Source of the DNA: Acinetobacter albensis
GTDB lineage: Bacteria; Pseudomonadota; Gammaproteobacteria; Pseudomonadales; Moraxellaceae
DNA length: 64,000 nt
Assembly (NCBI RefSeq): GCF_900095025.1
Contig: NZ_FMBK01000004.1
Span: forward strand, 1-64,000
Direction of reading: 5' to 3'
Numbering within the stretch: position 1 is the first letter of the stretch; every line of letters starts with the position of its first letter. The position numbers were made by a program, and so were the translations under genes. Positions 48,320 through 58,103 of this stretch are shown here, in pieces. A model generated the notes under the pieces. It searched no databases, was not told the origin of the DNA, and saw only the letters and a list, made by a program, of their open reading frames with translations.

Positions 48320-49144
48320 TTACTTAACGCGACGGTCGCGAATAATCATCTTAGTCGTACGCTTGTTGGTACGTGTCTTGTACCCTTTCGCTTTTTGACC
48401 CCATGGGCTTACAGGTTGAATACCTTTATTACGCCCTTCACCACCACCATGTGGATGGTCAACTGGGTTCATCGCCATACCACGAACGGTAGGACGAATA
48501 CCACGCCAGCGAGATGCACCTGCTTTACCAAGTGAACGAAGGTTGCTTTCTTGGTTAGAAACTTCACCAAGTACAGCACGACATTCAACGTGAATTTTAC
48601 GCATTTCACCAGAACGTAGGCGAACAATAGCGTAAGAACCGTCACGACCCAACAACTGAACCGAAGTACCAGCTGAACGAGCTAACTGCGCGCCTTTACC
48701 GATTTTAAGTTCGACGTTGTGAAGAGTAGAACCAATAGGCATGTTACGAAGTGGCAAGCAGTTACCTGGACGAATTGGAGCATCGTTACCAGATTGTACT
48801 TTATCACCAGCACGCAAACCTTTAGCTGCAATAATATAACGACGCTCACCATCAGCATACAAAACTAAAGCAATGTGTGCAGTACGGTTAGGATCGTATT
48901 CAATACGTTCTACAGTGGCTGGAATGCCATCTTTATTACGTTTGAAGTCAACAAGACGGTAGTTTTGTTTATGACCACCACCAACATGACGAGTTGTAAT
49001 GTGACCGTTATTATTACGACCACCAGTACGTTTTTTAGCTTCAACCAACGGAGAGTACGGTGCGCCTTTATGAAGATGGTCGTGAACGACTTTCTCTACA
49101 AAGCGACGTCCTGGAGACGTTGGCTTACATTTTTGAATAGGCAT
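48320..49144 (-). CDS. rplB: 50S ribosomal protein L2
   Basis: A 274-residue protein near the peptidyl-transferase centre. [13 protein letters not shown] at the N-terminus, and the catalytic-zone [18 protein letters not shown] near the C-terminus, carry the conserved His. It lies between rplW and rpsS. Confidence 0.98.
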   Translation of the reverse strand: MPIQKCKPTSPGRRFVEKVVHDHLHKGAPYSPLVEAKKRTGGRNNNGHITTRHVGGGHKQNYRLVDFKRNKDGIPATVERIEYDPNRTAHIALVLYADGERRYIIAAKGLRAGDKVQSGNDAPIRPGNCLPLRNMPIGSTLHNVELKIGKGAQLARSAGTSVQLLGRDGSYAIVRLRSGEMRKIHVECRAVLGEVSNQESNLRSLGKAGASRWRGIRPTVRGMAMNPVDHPHGGGEGRNKGIQPVSPWGQKAKGYKTRTNKRTTKMIIRDRRVK

Positions 49145-49155
49145 AAATTTCGTCC

Positions 49156-49476
49156 TTATTCCGCTGCGCTTTCAGCGGTATCGCCCAAGTCAGCCATTTC
49201 AACATCTTGGCCAGCTTTCAGGGTGACGTATGCTTTTTTAACATCAGAACGACGTCCTAATGTTTTACCAAAGCGTTTAGTCTTACCTTTAGTAATAGTC
49301 GTGTTAACTTTAACAACGTCTACACCAAAGAGTTGTTCAACTGCTTTTTTGATTTCAAGTTTGTTTGCATCAATCGCAACTTTAAAAACTTGAACACCAG
49401 CAGCCTCACCTAAAGCTTGTGCTTTTTCTGAGAATACAGGTCCTTGTAGGACTTGATAGATACGTTCGTTGTTCAT
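49156..49476 (-). CDS. rplW: 50S ribosomal protein L23
   Basis: A 106-residue exit-tunnel protein that docks trigger factor and [22 protein letters not shown] and [20 protein letters not shown] are diagnostic. It overlaps rplD by four bases (49473-49476). Confidence 0.98.
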   Translation of the reverse strand: MNNERIYQVLQGPVFSEKAQALGEAAGVQVFKVAIDANKLEIKKAVEQLFGVDVVKVNTTITKGKTKRFGKTLGRRSDVKKAYVTLKAGQDVEMADLGDTAESAAE

Positions 49477-50075
49477 CCGAGTTCTACCTCAATTTTCTTA
49501 GCAGCAGCTACAGACATAACAACTTTATCGAACGCAATCAAGCTAACAGGATCAATTGCAGCAGCATCAACCACATCTACATGTGGAATGTTACGTGCAG
49601 CAAGGTATAGATTTTCATCTACAACATCCGTAACGATCAACGCGCGAGTTGCGTTTAAGTCGTTAAGCTTAGCAAGCAATTCTTTAGTTTTTGGAGCTTC
49701 AACAGAAAACTCTTCAACCAAAACCAAGCGATCTTGACGAACAAGTTCAGCTAGGATGCATTGCATAGCACCGCGGTACATTTTACGGTTTACTTTTTGA
49801 GACCAATCTTGTGGGCGCGCAGCAAAAGTTTTACCACCACCAACCCAGATCGGGCTACGAATAGAACCAGCACGTGCACGGCCCGTACCTTTTTGACGGA
49901 ATGGTTTACGACCACCGCCAGATACATCACCACGTGATTTCTGAGCTTTAGAACCCTGACGACCACCAGCTAAATAAGCTGTAACAACTTGGTGTACAAG
50001 AGCTTCATTGAACTCACGTCCAAAAGCAACTTCAGATAATTCAACAGCAGAACCGGAAACAGTATTTAAATTCAC
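49473..50075 (-). CDS. rplD: 50S ribosomal protein L4
   Basis: A 200-residue protein. [24 protein letters not shown] and [22 protein letters not shown] are diagnostic. I chose a GTG at 50075, preceded by GAGGGG at seven bases; reading from the TTG at 50090 would include the ribosome binding site. L4 represses the S10 operon in E. coli through its leader. Confidence 0.95.
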   Translation of the reverse strand: MNLNTVSGSAVELSEVAFGREFNEALVHQVVTAYLAGGRQGSKAQKSRGDVSGGGRKPFRQKGTGRARAGSIRSPIWVGGGKTFAARPQDWSQKVNRKMYRGAMQCILAELVRQDRLVLVEEFSVEAPKTKELLAKLNDLNATRALIVTDVVDENLYLAARNIPHVDVVDAAAIDPVSLIAFDKVVMSVAAAKKIEVELG

Positions 50076-50086
50076 AATATTTCCCC

Positions 50087-50725
50087 TCAAGCCTTGATCG
50101 TAGGACGAACAGTAACGTCACCACCAGTCGCGCCAGGAATTGCACCTTTCACAACTAGGATTGAACGTTCAGTATCGATAGAAACAATTTCAAGACCTTG
50201 AACTGTTACGCGCTCAGCACCTAAATGGCCAGCCATTTTTTTGCCTTTGAACACGCGACCAGGTGTCTGGTTTTGACCAGTTGAACCTAGAGAACGGTGA
50301 GAAAGTGAGTTACCGTGAGTAGCATCTTGAGTACGGAAGTTCCAACGCTTAACACCACCTTGGAAACCCTTACCTTTAGACTGACCAGTTACGTCAACAA
50401 CTTGACCAACTGTGAACAGTTCAACAGTAAGTGTACCGCCAACTTCACGACCTTCAAGATCAACTTCTGTAGCACGGAATTCTTGAACCAAACGACCAGC
50501 AGCAACACCCGCTTTAGCGAAGTGACCTTTCTGAGGGTTGGTTACGCGAGATTCGCGACGTTCACCAGTAGTGATTTGAATCGCTTGATAACCATCAGTT
50601 TCAAGCGTTTTGATTTGAGTGATGCGGTTAGGATCAACCTCAATCACTGTAACAGGTACAGAAACACCAGCATCTGTAAAGATACGGGTCATACCGCACT
50701 TGCGACCGACTAAACCAATAGCCAT
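50087..50725 (-). CDS. rplC: 50S ribosomal protein L3
   Basis: A 212-residue protein. [20 protein letters not shown] and the internal [21 protein letters not shown] with its Gln methylation site are diagnostic. AGAGG lies nine bases before ATG 50725 and only three before ATG 50731, so 50725 is chosen. Confidence 0.97.
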   Translation of the reverse strand: MAIGLVGRKCGMTRIFTDAGVSVPVTVIEVDPNRITQIKTLETDGYQAIQITTGERRESRVTNPQKGHFAKAGVAAGRLVQEFRATEVDLEGREVGGTLTVELFTVGQVVDVTGQSKGKGFQGGVKRWNFRTQDATHGNSLSHRSLGSTGQNQTPGRVFKGKKMAGHLGAERVTVQGLEIVSIDTERSILVVKGAIPGATGGDVTVRPTIKA

Positions 50726-50785
50726 GTGCATAAACCTCTAAAAAAGCGGCCTAATTAACTTAATAACGTTAATTAACCGAAAGCC

Positions 50786-51097
50786 TTAACCCAATGCGAT
50801 CTGAACATCAACACCAGCTGCTAGATCCAACTTCATCAACGCATCAACAGTTTTGTCTGTTGGTTGAACGATGTCGATCAAACGTTTATATGTGCGGATT
50901 TCATATTGGTCACGCGCATCTTTATTAACGTGTGGTGATGTTAAAACGTTAAAGCGTTCGATACGAGTAGGCATCGGGATAGGACCACACACTTGTGCGC
51001 CTGTACGCTTTGCTGTTTCTACGATCTCTTGAGAAGATTGATCAATCAGACGATGATCAAAAGACTTCAAACGGATACGAATTCTCTGGTTAGACAT
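50786..51097 (-). CDS. rpsJ: 30S ribosomal protein S10
   Basis: A 103-residue protein that is also NusE in antitermination. [19 protein letters not shown] and [19 protein letters not shown] are diagnostic. I chose ATG 51097, with GGAG upstream; a longer frame lies in the leader. First gene of the S10 operon. Confidence 0.98.
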   Translation of the reverse strand: MSNQRIRIRLKSFDHRLIDQSSQEIVETAKRTGAQVCGPIPMPTRIERFNVLTSPHVNKDARDQYEIRTYKRLIDIVQPTDKTVDALMKLDLAAGVDVQIALG

Positions 51098-51265
51098 ACC
51101 AGTTAACTCCAAGCCAAATATATAAAGAATCACCCTTGACGCATCTCACCCCACTATTAAGTAGGCAAGTGTCAAAGGCAGTGAAATATCACTAAGGTCA
51201 TGATCGATGCCACGACTGTCACGATGCTAACTACTTTATTCGCAGTCAGCCCCTTTATTCAAGGG
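51098..51265 (-). promoter_or_regulatory. S10 operon leader
   Basis: About 170 nt between the predicted start of transcription and rpsJ. Minus-strand hairpins are visible: CCCTTGAATAAAGGGG near the 5' end and AGTGATATTTCACT in the middle. In E. coli the leader binds L4 for attenuation; whether that holds here cannot be told. Confidence 0.5.
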
Positions 51266-51271
51266 TCGCTC

Positions 51272-51300
51272 ATTATAGCGATTGTTTAACGCTTAAGCAA
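51272..51300 (-). promoter_or_regulatory. sigma-70 promoter of the S10 operon
   Basis: On the minus strand TTGCTT (51300-51295) and a perfect TATAAT (51277-51272) are separated by 17 bp. It lies about 175 bp upstream of rpsJ, with an AT-rich tract upstream that could serve as an UP element. Confidence 0.75.
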
Positions 51301-51364
51301 ATCTCTTTTCAACTTTTTGCTTATTTATCCTGTTAAATGACTTATTAATTTGTTCAAAAATAAA

Positions 51365-52102
51365 TCAACAATAAGTATCTTGTAAAACATACTCTATTGC
51401 TCGATTCAGCAATAGATTTCCTGCATAAAAAGACGATTTAGGTGTAATTTTTAATTGTTGTTCGCTTTGTACATATTTACCTTTAAAGCTTTCCAACTCA
51501 TCGTCATCATTTAGAAATAAGGTTAAACTTTCGGGAGTGATTTCTGGGTGGAACTGAAACCCCAAAACATTTTTCCCTATCTGATACATTTGATTTCGAC
51601 AAACATCATTTTCTGCCAAATGAATTGCACCTTTGGGAATTTCAAAAGTTTCTCTATGCCAATGCATGACATTGAATTTCTCGGGTAATTGAAAACATTC
51701 TTCAGCCTGCTGTTTGACTTTATGAACGTCCATCCAGCCCAATTCTTGATTCTGATTGTTATTGACTGCGGCTCCAAGGGCATTGGCGATCAACTGTCCA
51801 CCGAAACACAGTCCAATTGCAGGCTTACCCATTGACAAGTAGCGTCTTAACCAGCGTTTTTGAATTTTCAACCATGGAAAATTTGCTTCGTCGTTTACGC
51901 TCATCGTTCCCCCCATAATAATCAGCAAATCTACGTCGGTAACGCTTGGTAGTGCTTCTATTTCTAGAGGTTGATCCACAGGCAGGGCAAAAAATTCGGT
52001 TGCAGTAATGTGTGCTTGATGTTGTTTAAGAAATGAATAACAACTTCCAAATCCCTCACCTGCAATATGCTGAAAATAATGGACATTCAAATGTGACTTC
52101 AT
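51365..52102 (-). CDS. class I glutamine amidotransferase
   Basis: A 245-residue protein with the triad Cys in GLCFGGQLIANALG, and His and Glu in GFQFHPEIT. Such stand-alone domains include GuaA-like proteins and gamma-glutamyl hydrolases; the substrate cannot be told. AGGTGAG precedes the ATG. It is divergent from the metC-like gene. Confidence 0.85.
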   Translation of the reverse strand: MKSHLNVHYFQHIAGEGFGSCYSFLKQHQAHITATEFFALPVDQPLEIEALPSVTDVDLLIIMGGTMSVNDEANFPWLKIQKRWLRRYLSMGKPAIGLCFGGQLIANALGAAVNNNQNQELGWMDVHKVKQQAEECFQLPEKFNVMHWHRETFEIPKGAIHLAENDVCRNQMYQIGKNVLGFQFHPEITPESLTLFLNDDDELESFKGKYVQSEQQLKITPKSSFYAGNLLLNRAIEYVLQDTYC

Positions 52103-52259
52103 CTGTTCTCACCTATTGTTATGTTCTCGGGAGAACTTTGCAAAAATAGAGCCAATTTTTTTAAATGTATCTGATTTTATACATTTCAGCATGGGTATAG
52201 CCTAATCACTCCGTTTCTCTTAAGCTAAGACGCAATAATGAACAAATTAGAGCCAAATT

Positions 52260-53450
52260 TTGAAAAAGAATTTACAAACAGAACTCATTCATGCACCACG
52301 GCGAGCACCGCAATACATATCAACCGTACAACCTCCCTTGTTTCGTGCATCAACCATTATTTTCCCAAACACCCATGCACTGTTTAATCGCCATTGGACA
52401 GATGAATATGACTATAGTTATGGTACACACGGTACACCCACCACCTTTACTTTAGCGGACAATATTGCTCGTCTTGAAGGCGGAAAACATTGCCTCCTTG
52501 CACCAAGTGGATTATCTGCCATTAACCTCGTTAATGCCTGTTTTTTAAGTCAGGGCGATGAAGTCTGGGTAGCCGACAACATCTATGGTCCAAATATGGA
52601 GCATTTGCGCAATCTGGAAACCCGTTATGGGATTCAAGTTAAAGTCTACAATCCAATAGATGTGTCTACTTTTGAACCCACATTAAAAGCAAAACTGATT
52701 TGGTTAGAAGCGGCAGGTTCTGTCACTCTAGAATTTCCAGACTTAGTCAATCTGGTCAAAAAAGCCAAACAAGCGAATATTCTCACTGCACTGGATAATA
52801 CGTGGGGTGCTGGACTCGCTTTTAATGCTTTTGATTTTTCCGAAGAACATTTGAGTGTTGATATTAGTGTGCACGCCTTAACCAAATATCCAAGTGGCGG
52901 TGGTGATATTTTAATGGGCTCAGTGGTGACGCAAGATCAAAATTTGCATCATCAATTATTTCTCATGCATGCCATTCAAGGTATTGCAATTTCGGCTGAT
53001 GATGCAGCACAAGTACAACGTAGCTTAGCCTCTATGCAACTTCGTTATGAGCAACAATCGCGAAGTACGGTGCAATTATTAAAATGGCTCAAGCAACAAC
53101 CACAGTTCATACAAATTCTGCATCCAGCAAATGAAAATTCTGCGGGTCATTACTATTGGAAAGAGATTTGTACGACAGATCAAAGCGCAGGTTTAGTCAG
53201 TGTTATTTTCAAACCTGAATATGATTTAAATGCCATTCGGAAGTTTTGCGATTCACTTAATCTGTTCAAGCTTGGATTTAGTTGGGGCGGCCCAGTGAGC
53301 TTGGTGATGTTATATAACTTAAAGGAAATGCGAACTTTAGAAAATACACATTTACAACAAGGTTTATTGGTTCGTTTTTGTATAGGACTAGAACATCCTG
53401 CCGATTTAATTCAAGATATAGAAAATGCACTAAAACAATTGAATATATAG
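52260..53450 (+). CDS. metC: cystathionine beta-lyase-type PLP enzyme
   Basis: A 396-residue Cys/Met-metabolism PLP enzyme. YGTHGTPTTFTLADNIARLEG is the N-terminal block, and the PLP-lysine is in VHALTKYPSGGGDILMG. It should split cystathionine to homocysteine, pyruvate and ammonia. The start appears to be TTG at 52260; the nearest upstream ATG (52238) is in another frame. No strong ribosome binding site is seen, so the exact start is uncertain. The lyase role (rather than gamma-synthase) is by resemblance. Confidence 0.85.
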   Translation: MKKNLQTELIHAPRRAPQYISTVQPPLFRASTIIFPNTHALFNRHWTDEYDYSYGTHGTPTTFTLADNIARLEGGKHCLLAPSGLSAINLVNACFLSQGDEVWVADNIYGPNMEHLRNLETRYGIQVKVYNPIDVSTFEPTLKAKLIWLEAAGSVTLEFPDLVNLVKKAKQANILTALDNTWGAGLAFNAFDFSEEHLSVDISVHALTKYPSGGGDILMGSVVTQDQNLHHQLFLMHAIQGIAISADDAAQVQRSLASMQLRYEQQSRSTVQLLKWLKQQPQFIQILHPANENSAGHYYWKEICTTDQSAGLVSVIFKPEYDLNAIRKFCDSLNLFKLGFSWGGPVSLVMLYNLKEMRTLENTHLQQGLLVRFCIGLEHPADLIQDIENALKQLNI

Positions 53451-53492
53451 TGACATCAATCATTCAAACACAAAAATAAAATAGGAATAAAT

Positions 53493-55076
53493 ATGGGCAC
53501 ACCAATCGTTATTGCCAAAAAAACGTCGAATACACAACAAGAAATTGTTTTACATTCTCAGTTTGCCAATCGCCATGGTCTCATTGCGGGTGCAACAGGA
53601 ACAGGGAAAACCGTAACCTTAAAAGTACTGGCGGAAAGTTTTTCTCGTCTTGGTGTACCTGTATTTTTAGCTGATGCAAAAGGGGATGTTTCAAGCCTTG
53701 CAAAAGCAGGCTCAAGCAGCCCTAAATTTGATGAACGACTGAAAGTTTTAAATTTAGAGCCTGTTACTTTTACAGCATCACCCGTGGTGTTTTGGGATTT
53801 ATTTGGGCAACAAGGTCACCCTATCCGTACTACAGTATCAGAAATTGGCCCGCTACTTTTAGCCCGTATGCTGAATTTAAATGACACCCAAGAAGGTGTA
53901 CTTTCCGCTATTTTCCGTATTGCAGATGACCAAGGTTTATTACTCATTGATTTTAAAGATTTAAAATCAATGATCACTTATGTGGCTGAGCACACAACAG
54001 AATTTCAGGCTGAATATGGCAATTTGTCCCCCGCCAGTTTAGGTGCAATTCAGCGTAATTTATTGGCGCTGGCTGACCAAGGTGGTGAACAATTTTTTGG
54101 TGAGCCCAGTCTCAATATTTTAGATTTTATTCAAACAAATAGTGAAGGACGAGGCTACATTAATTTATTGGCCGCAGATAAACTGATGAATACACCGAAA
54201 CTGTATGCCACCTTTTTGTTATGGATGCTTTCAGAACTGTTTGAGCAATTACCAGAAGTAGGTGATATGGATAAACCGAAGTTGGTGTTCTTTTTCGATG
54301 AGGCACATTTACTGTTTGATAATGCCAGTAGTGCCTTACAAGAAAAAATTGAACAAGTGGTTCGTCTGATTCGCTCCAAAGGTGTCGGTATTTATTTCGT
54401 GACACAAAATCCACTTGATCTACCTGAAAGCGTACTGGGACAATTGGGAAATCGCATACAACATGCTTTGCGTGCCTTTACACCCAAAGACCAAAAAGCG
54501 GTGAAAACAGCAGCAGATACTTTTCGTGCTAACCCTGAGTTTAAAGTGGATGAAGCCATTACAGCACTGGGTGTCGGAGAAGCACTCATTAGCTGTTTAG
54601 ATGAACAAGGTATTCCACAAATTGTAGAACGAGGTTGGGTCATGCCACCGTATTCATCGTTTAGTCCCATTAGCTTAGATGAACGTAAAGTTTTAATCAG
54701 TCAAAGTATTGTGGCTGGGATTTATGAGCAAGCTGTCGACCGTGAAAGTGCTTATGAACTGTTACAGCAAAAAGTAGCCCAACGCCAACAGCAAGAAGTC
54801 GCTGAACAAACAGCCAAACAACAAGCGAAAGAGCAAGAAATCATCAACAAACAACAAGCAAAAGAACAAGATACCCTAGCAAAACAACAACAGCGCGAGC
54901 AAGAACGCATTGCCCGTGAACAACAGAAAGAAGTTGAACAGGCTGCAAAAAAACGTGAAAAAATGACTCAAGATATTGTCGGGACATTTGCTAAAAGCGC
55001 AGCTCGTAGTTTAGGCGGCAGTACTGGACAAAAAATTGTTCGTGGCTTACTGGGTTCACTGTTTGGTAGAAAATAA
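53493..55076 (+). CDS. HerA-like ATPase (DUF853 type)
   Basis: A 527-residue P-loop ATPase. Walker A GATGTGKT is at residues 33-40, and Walker [11 protein letters not shown] near 270. A C-terminal region of about 80 residues is a Gln/Glu/Lys-rich coiled coil. It resembles helicase HerA-like proteins of unknown function found widely in proteobacteria (YjgR-type). AGGA is six bases upstream of the ATG. Function in DNA processing is an inference. Confidence 0.85.
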   Translation: MGTPIVIAKKTSNTQQEIVLHSQFANRHGLIAGATGTGKTVTLKVLAESFSRLGVPVFLADAKGDVSSLAKAGSSSPKFDERLKVLNLEPVTFTASPVVFWDLFGQQGHPIRTTVSEIGPLLLARMLNLNDTQEGVLSAIFRIADDQGLLLIDFKDLKSMITYVAEHTTEFQAEYGNLSPASLGAIQRNLLALADQGGEQFFGEPSLNILDFIQTNSEGRGYINLLAADKLMNTPKLYATFLLWMLSELFEQLPEVGDMDKPKLVFFFDEAHLLFDNASSALQEKIEQVVRLIRSKGVGIYFVTQNPLDLPESVLGQLGNRIQHALRAFTPKDQKAVKTAADTFRANPEFKVDEAITALGVGEALISCLDEQGIPQIVERGWVMPPYSSFSPISLDERKVLISQSIVAGIYEQAVDRESAYELLQQKVAQRQQQEVAEQTAKQQAKEQEIINKQQAKEQDTLAKQQQREQERIAREQQKEVEQAAKKREKMTQDIVGTFAKSAARSLGGSTGQKIVRGLLGSLFGRK

Positions 55077-55102
55077 ACCACCCTTTCCCGCTTTAAATTT
55101 TG

Positions 55103-55138
55103 AAAATATGGAATATTAAAATATTCCATATTTTTTTT
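55103..55138 (+). terminator. terminator of the HerA-like gene
   Basis: AAAATATGGAATAT / ATATTCCATATTTT with a short loop, followed by a T-run. Confidence 0.85.
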
Positions 55139-55151
55139 ATGGTTTTTTATA

Positions 55152-55172
55152 AAGTGTATTTACAATACACTT
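55152..55172 (+). promoter_or_regulatory. dyad upstream of hmp, possible regulator site
   Basis: AAGTGTATT and AATACACTT are perfect inverted arms with a three-base centre. It lies just upstream of the NsrR-type site, and a possible -35 (TTTACA) overlaps its centre. It may be a second, weaker NsrR site or that of another NO or oxygen sensor. Confidence 0.45.
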
Positions 55173-55175
55173 CTA

Positions 55176-55198
55176 AAGATGTATTTTAAATATATCTT
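55176..55198 (+). promoter_or_regulatory. NsrR-type operator of hmp
   Basis: A 23-base dyad: AAGATGTATTT, a central T, and AAATATATCTT. It matches the known NsrR consensus AAGATGYATTT with its mirrored half, one mismatch between arms. It overlaps a candidate -10 (TATTTT, 55182-55187). nsrR itself is the next gene after hmp. Confidence 0.78.
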
Positions 55199-55226
55199 AT
55201 AAATTTATCGCCATGAGAGATCAGTT

Positions 55227-56435
55227 ATGACTCCGCAGCAAATTGACCTTGTAAAAGCCACCGTTCCTGTACTACGTGAAAATGGCGTCGCCTTGACGGG
55301 TTATTTTTATAATCGCATGTTAGGCAACAATCCCCATTTAAAAGAAACCTTCAATATGGGACATCAACGTAGTGGCGCACAGGCGCAAGCTTTAGCGGGT
55401 GCAGTTTTAGCATATGCTGAAAATATTGAAGATCCTTCTGTGCTGTTGCCTGTGGTTGAACTTATTGCACACAAGCATGTCAGCTTGAATATTCAAGCAC
55501 CAGACTACAATATTGTGGGTGAAAATTTACTGCATTCGATTAGTGAAGTACTTAGCATTTCTATGCAAGATCCACTGATTGATGCTTGGGCAGCGGCTTA
55601 TGGTCAATTAGCTGATCTTTTTATTCGTACTGAAAAAGCCATCTATGATCAACATCAACAAACCAAAGGCAGCTGGTTAGGTTGGCGTAACTTTAAAATT
55701 GCTAAAAAAGTGGTTGAAAGCGACGAAATTACCTCATTTTACCTTTCACCTAGCGATGGTGGCGAGTTGCCAAAATATGAAGCGGGCCAATATATTTCAG
55801 TGCGAGTTTTTGTTGCAGAATTGGGATTAAAACAACCTCGTCAATACACTTTATCCACTAGCCCGCAAGCAGATTATTTACGTATTTCAGTAAAACGGGA
55901 AGATGAAAAGCATGATCTGGCGGCAGGCTGGGTATCGAATACTTTACACCATTTACTTGAAGGTTCAGAAATAGAAGTTTCTGCACCAACGGGGAACTTT
56001 TTTCTGATCGATCCCAACAAACGTAATGTCTTTATCAGTGGGGGTGTAGGCCTAACACCAATGGTTGCCATGCTGAACCAATTGGTGACTTTAGATATGC
56101 CGCAACCCGTGACCTTTATTCATGCTTGCCGAAGTAAACATGTTCACGCAATGAAACAGCATATTCATGAATTAAAGGCTCAATATCCGCGTTTAAGCAC
56201 ATTTACAGTTTACGAATTCCCACATCAAAGCGATAAATTAGACGAAGATTATGACGCAACAGGTCGTCTAGACTTAAATGCTGTAGATCGTATATTACTG
56301 TCGCCAGATGCAGATTACTATTTATGTGGCCCAATGCCTTTTATGGCTGAACAGCAGAAAGTACTACTTGCTCAAGGTATTGCTGCTGAAAATATCCACA
56401 GTGAAGCATTTGGAACAGGTGGTGTTCACCACTAA
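55227..56435 (+). CDS. hmp: flavohemoprotein (nitric oxide dioxygenase)
   Basis: It oxidises NO with O2 to nitrate using NAD(P)H, in the cytoplasm. The 402 residues comprise a globin domain with proximal His84 (AHKHVS), an FAD domain (RQYTLSTS) and an NAD(P)H domain (SGGVGLTPMV and YYLCGPMPFM). The region upstream holds an NsrR-type operator, so NO should derepress it. A terminator follows before nsrR. Confidence 0.97.
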   Translation: MTPQQIDLVKATVPVLRENGVALTGYFYNRMLGNNPHLKETFNMGHQRSGAQAQALAGAVLAYAENIEDPSVLLPVVELIAHKHVSLNIQAPDYNIVGENLLHSISEVLSISMQDPLIDAWAAAYGQLADLFIRTEKAIYDQHQQTKGSWLGWRNFKIAKKVVESDEITSFYLSPSDGGELPKYEAGQYISVRVFVAELGLKQPRQYTLSTSPQADYLRISVKREDEKHDLAAGWVSNTLHHLLEGSEIEVSAPTGNFFLIDPNKRNVFISGGVGLTPMVAMLNQLVTLDMPQPVTFIHACRSKHVHAMKQHIHELKAQYPRLSTFTVYEFPHQSDKLDEDYDATGRLDLNAVDRILLSPDADYYLCGPMPFMAEQQKVLLAQGIAAENIHSEAFGTGGVHH

Positions 56436-56458
56436 TCTAAACCTATCAGCAAAATATC

Positions 56459-56500
56459 TAGGGCTAGTCTGCTTATGATAGACTAGCCCTAATTTATTTA
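56459..56500 (+). terminator. terminator of hmp
   Basis: TAGGGCTAGTCT / AGACTAGCCCTA with a nine-base loop, then an AT-rich tract. It lies 24 bp after the hmp stop and before nsrR. Confidence 0.85.
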
Positions 56501-56524
56501 ATCAATGAAAATATCAGTATAATC

Positions 56525-56968
56525 ATGCAGCTTAACAAGTTTACTGACTATGCTTTGCGCATTTTAATGTATATTGCACGGCCTAGAGAAAACGCTTACA
56601 CCATTGCAGATATTGCACAAGATTTGCATGTCTCACAAAATCATTTGGTCAAAATTGTGCATTTTATGGGAAAACAAAAATGGATTATGACCACACGCGG
56701 TAAAGGCGGTGGTATTCGTTTAAATGCAGAAACATTAAATTTAAATCTCGGTCAAATTGTGCGTATTTTGCAGGGCCAAAATCCGATAGTAGAATGTCAT
56801 ACCCCACCCTGTGTATTCCGCAACAATTGTGATTTAAAAGGAATTCTAGATCAAGCACTTGAAGACTTTTATCAATCTTTAGATCAGTATCGGTTAAGCG
56901 ATGTCGTCGACCCAAATACGCCAAGTAAATATACGGTTTCATCCCCTATTCCTCTCATTAATGTCTAA
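56525..56968 (+). CDS. nsrR: Rrf2-family NO-sensing repressor NsrR
   Basis: A 147-residue Fe-S regulator that releases DNA when NO damages its cluster. MQLNKFTDYALRILMY is the family start, NHLVKIVHFMGK and TTRGKGGGIRL form the winged helix, and cysteines 91, 96 and 102 (ECHTPPCVFRNNC) match the E. coli NsrR set exactly. It follows hmp, whose operator it should bind. The ribosome binding site is weak. Confidence 0.95.
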   Translation: MQLNKFTDYALRILMYIARPRENAYTIADIAQDLHVSQNHLVKIVHFMGKQKWIMTTRGKGGGIRLNAETLNLNLGQIVRILQGQNPIVECHTPPCVFRNNCDLKGILDQALEDFYQSLDQYRLSDVVDPNTPSKYTVSSPIPLINV

Positions 56969-57068
56969 ATACTCACGCAAAGTTTTCAGCTTTCAAAATG
57001 CAAAGGTCGCTTGCCTAGACGACTTCCTCTATAATGCTTCCTTGTAGATCATTTATTGAAGTTGAGTT

Positions 57069-57977
57069 ATGCACCACAGCAGAGGAAAATCCAAAAACAG
57101 TAAGACGGCCAGTGCGCCTAAGCAAAAGATCAGCTATGAGAAAAAAGTTGATTCCGCCATTACTGAATATTCTGTGCGTTCACTCAACTGGTTACGTCAA
57201 GCTGAATTCTTAATGAGTGCACCAAAACTGAATTTGTGCGTTGACGATACAGGTTATGAAATAGCTTTTGCAGGTCGCTCGAATGCTGGTAAATCGAGTG
57301 CTATCAATGCATTGACCAATCAAAAACAATTGGCGCGGGCCTCTAAAAAACCTGGCCGTACCCAAATGATCAACTTTTTTAGCTTGGGTAATCCTGATCA
57401 ACGTCTGGTCGATTTACCCGGTTATGGTTATGCAGCCGTACCTGAAGCGATGAAATTGGTTTGGCAAAAAGAGCTGGAAAATTATTTGATTCATCGCCAA
57501 AGCCTACAAGGTTTGGTCTTATTAATGGATATTCGTCATCCATTACAACATTTCGATGTCATGATGTTGGAATGGGCATACTCTCGCCAATTGTTCGTAC
57601 ATGTGCTTTTGACCAAATCCGATAAGTTAAATCGTGGTCCTGCATCAAAAGTATTGCAAGAAGTTCAACAACAATTGAAAAAAATGAAGCTCCAGTTCTC
57701 GATTCAATTGTTCTCATCTATGAACAAACAAGGATTAGAAGAACTGGCCAGTGTCATGGGGGGCCGTCTGAACTTTACCCTTGAACAAGCCAGTGAATTT
57801 AATTTAGACAGTATCCCTGACGCATCAACAGATGATATTGAATTTGTTGAAGGTGAGGAATTTATTGAAGACGCTGAACTCGTGTTTGATGAAAATGAAT
57901 TTGAGCATACTGCCGAAAACCAAAGTATTGACCATAATTTAACTGATGTATCTAAAAATGGATCATCTTCGACCTAA
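57069..57977 (+). CDS. engB: ribosome-assembly GTPase EngB (YihA)
   Basis: A GTPase for late 50S assembly. G1 is GRSNAGKS (residues 69-76), G3 is DLPG (115-118) and G4 is TKSD (182-185). At 302 residues it is longer than E. coli EngB (about 210): there is a basic N-terminal extension of about 38 residues and a very acidic tail after residue 243 with many Asp and Glu. Followed by a terminator. The tail is typical of some Moraxellaceae. Confidence 0.95.
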   Translation: MHHSRGKSKNSKTASAPKQKISYEKKVDSAITEYSVRSLNWLRQAEFLMSAPKLNLCVDDTGYEIAFAGRSNAGKSSAINALTNQKQLARASKKPGRTQMINFFSLGNPDQRLVDLPGYGYAAVPEAMKLVWQKELENYLIHRQSLQGLVLLMDIRHPLQHFDVMMLEWAYSRQLFVHVLLTKSDKLNRGPASKVLQEVQQQLKKMKLQFSIQLFSSMNKQGLEELASVMGGRLNFTLEQASEFNLDSIPDASTDDIEFVEGEEFIEDAELVFDENEFEHTAENQSIDHNLTDVSKNGSSST

Positions 57978-58022
57978 GTCCTCTTATCTGATCACATTCA
58001 TCATCTATTGATATCTGAATGT

Positions 58023-58058
58023 CCTCTATTGCTAAACACAATAGAGGGCATTTTTTTA
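58023..58058 (+). terminator. terminator of engB
   Basis: CCTCTATTG / CAATAGAGG with a seven-base loop (CTAAACA), followed by a GCA and a T-run. Confidence 0.88.
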
Positions 58059-58103
58059 TACTTAATCTCAAGTAATAAACGTTTAGAAAAACAATAGGAT
58101 CAG

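Noticed and set aside
37539..51097. Many open frames on the plus strand and in other frames across the ribosomal cluster
   Set aside because: They lie wholly inside highly conserved ribosomal genes and arise from the skewed codon use; none has its own ribosome binding site or plausible composition.
52238..52260. An ATG just upstream of the metC-like gene as its start
   Set aside because: It is in a different frame and reads into non-homologous sequence. The TTG at 52260 gives the conserved N-terminus, although its ribosome binding site is weak.
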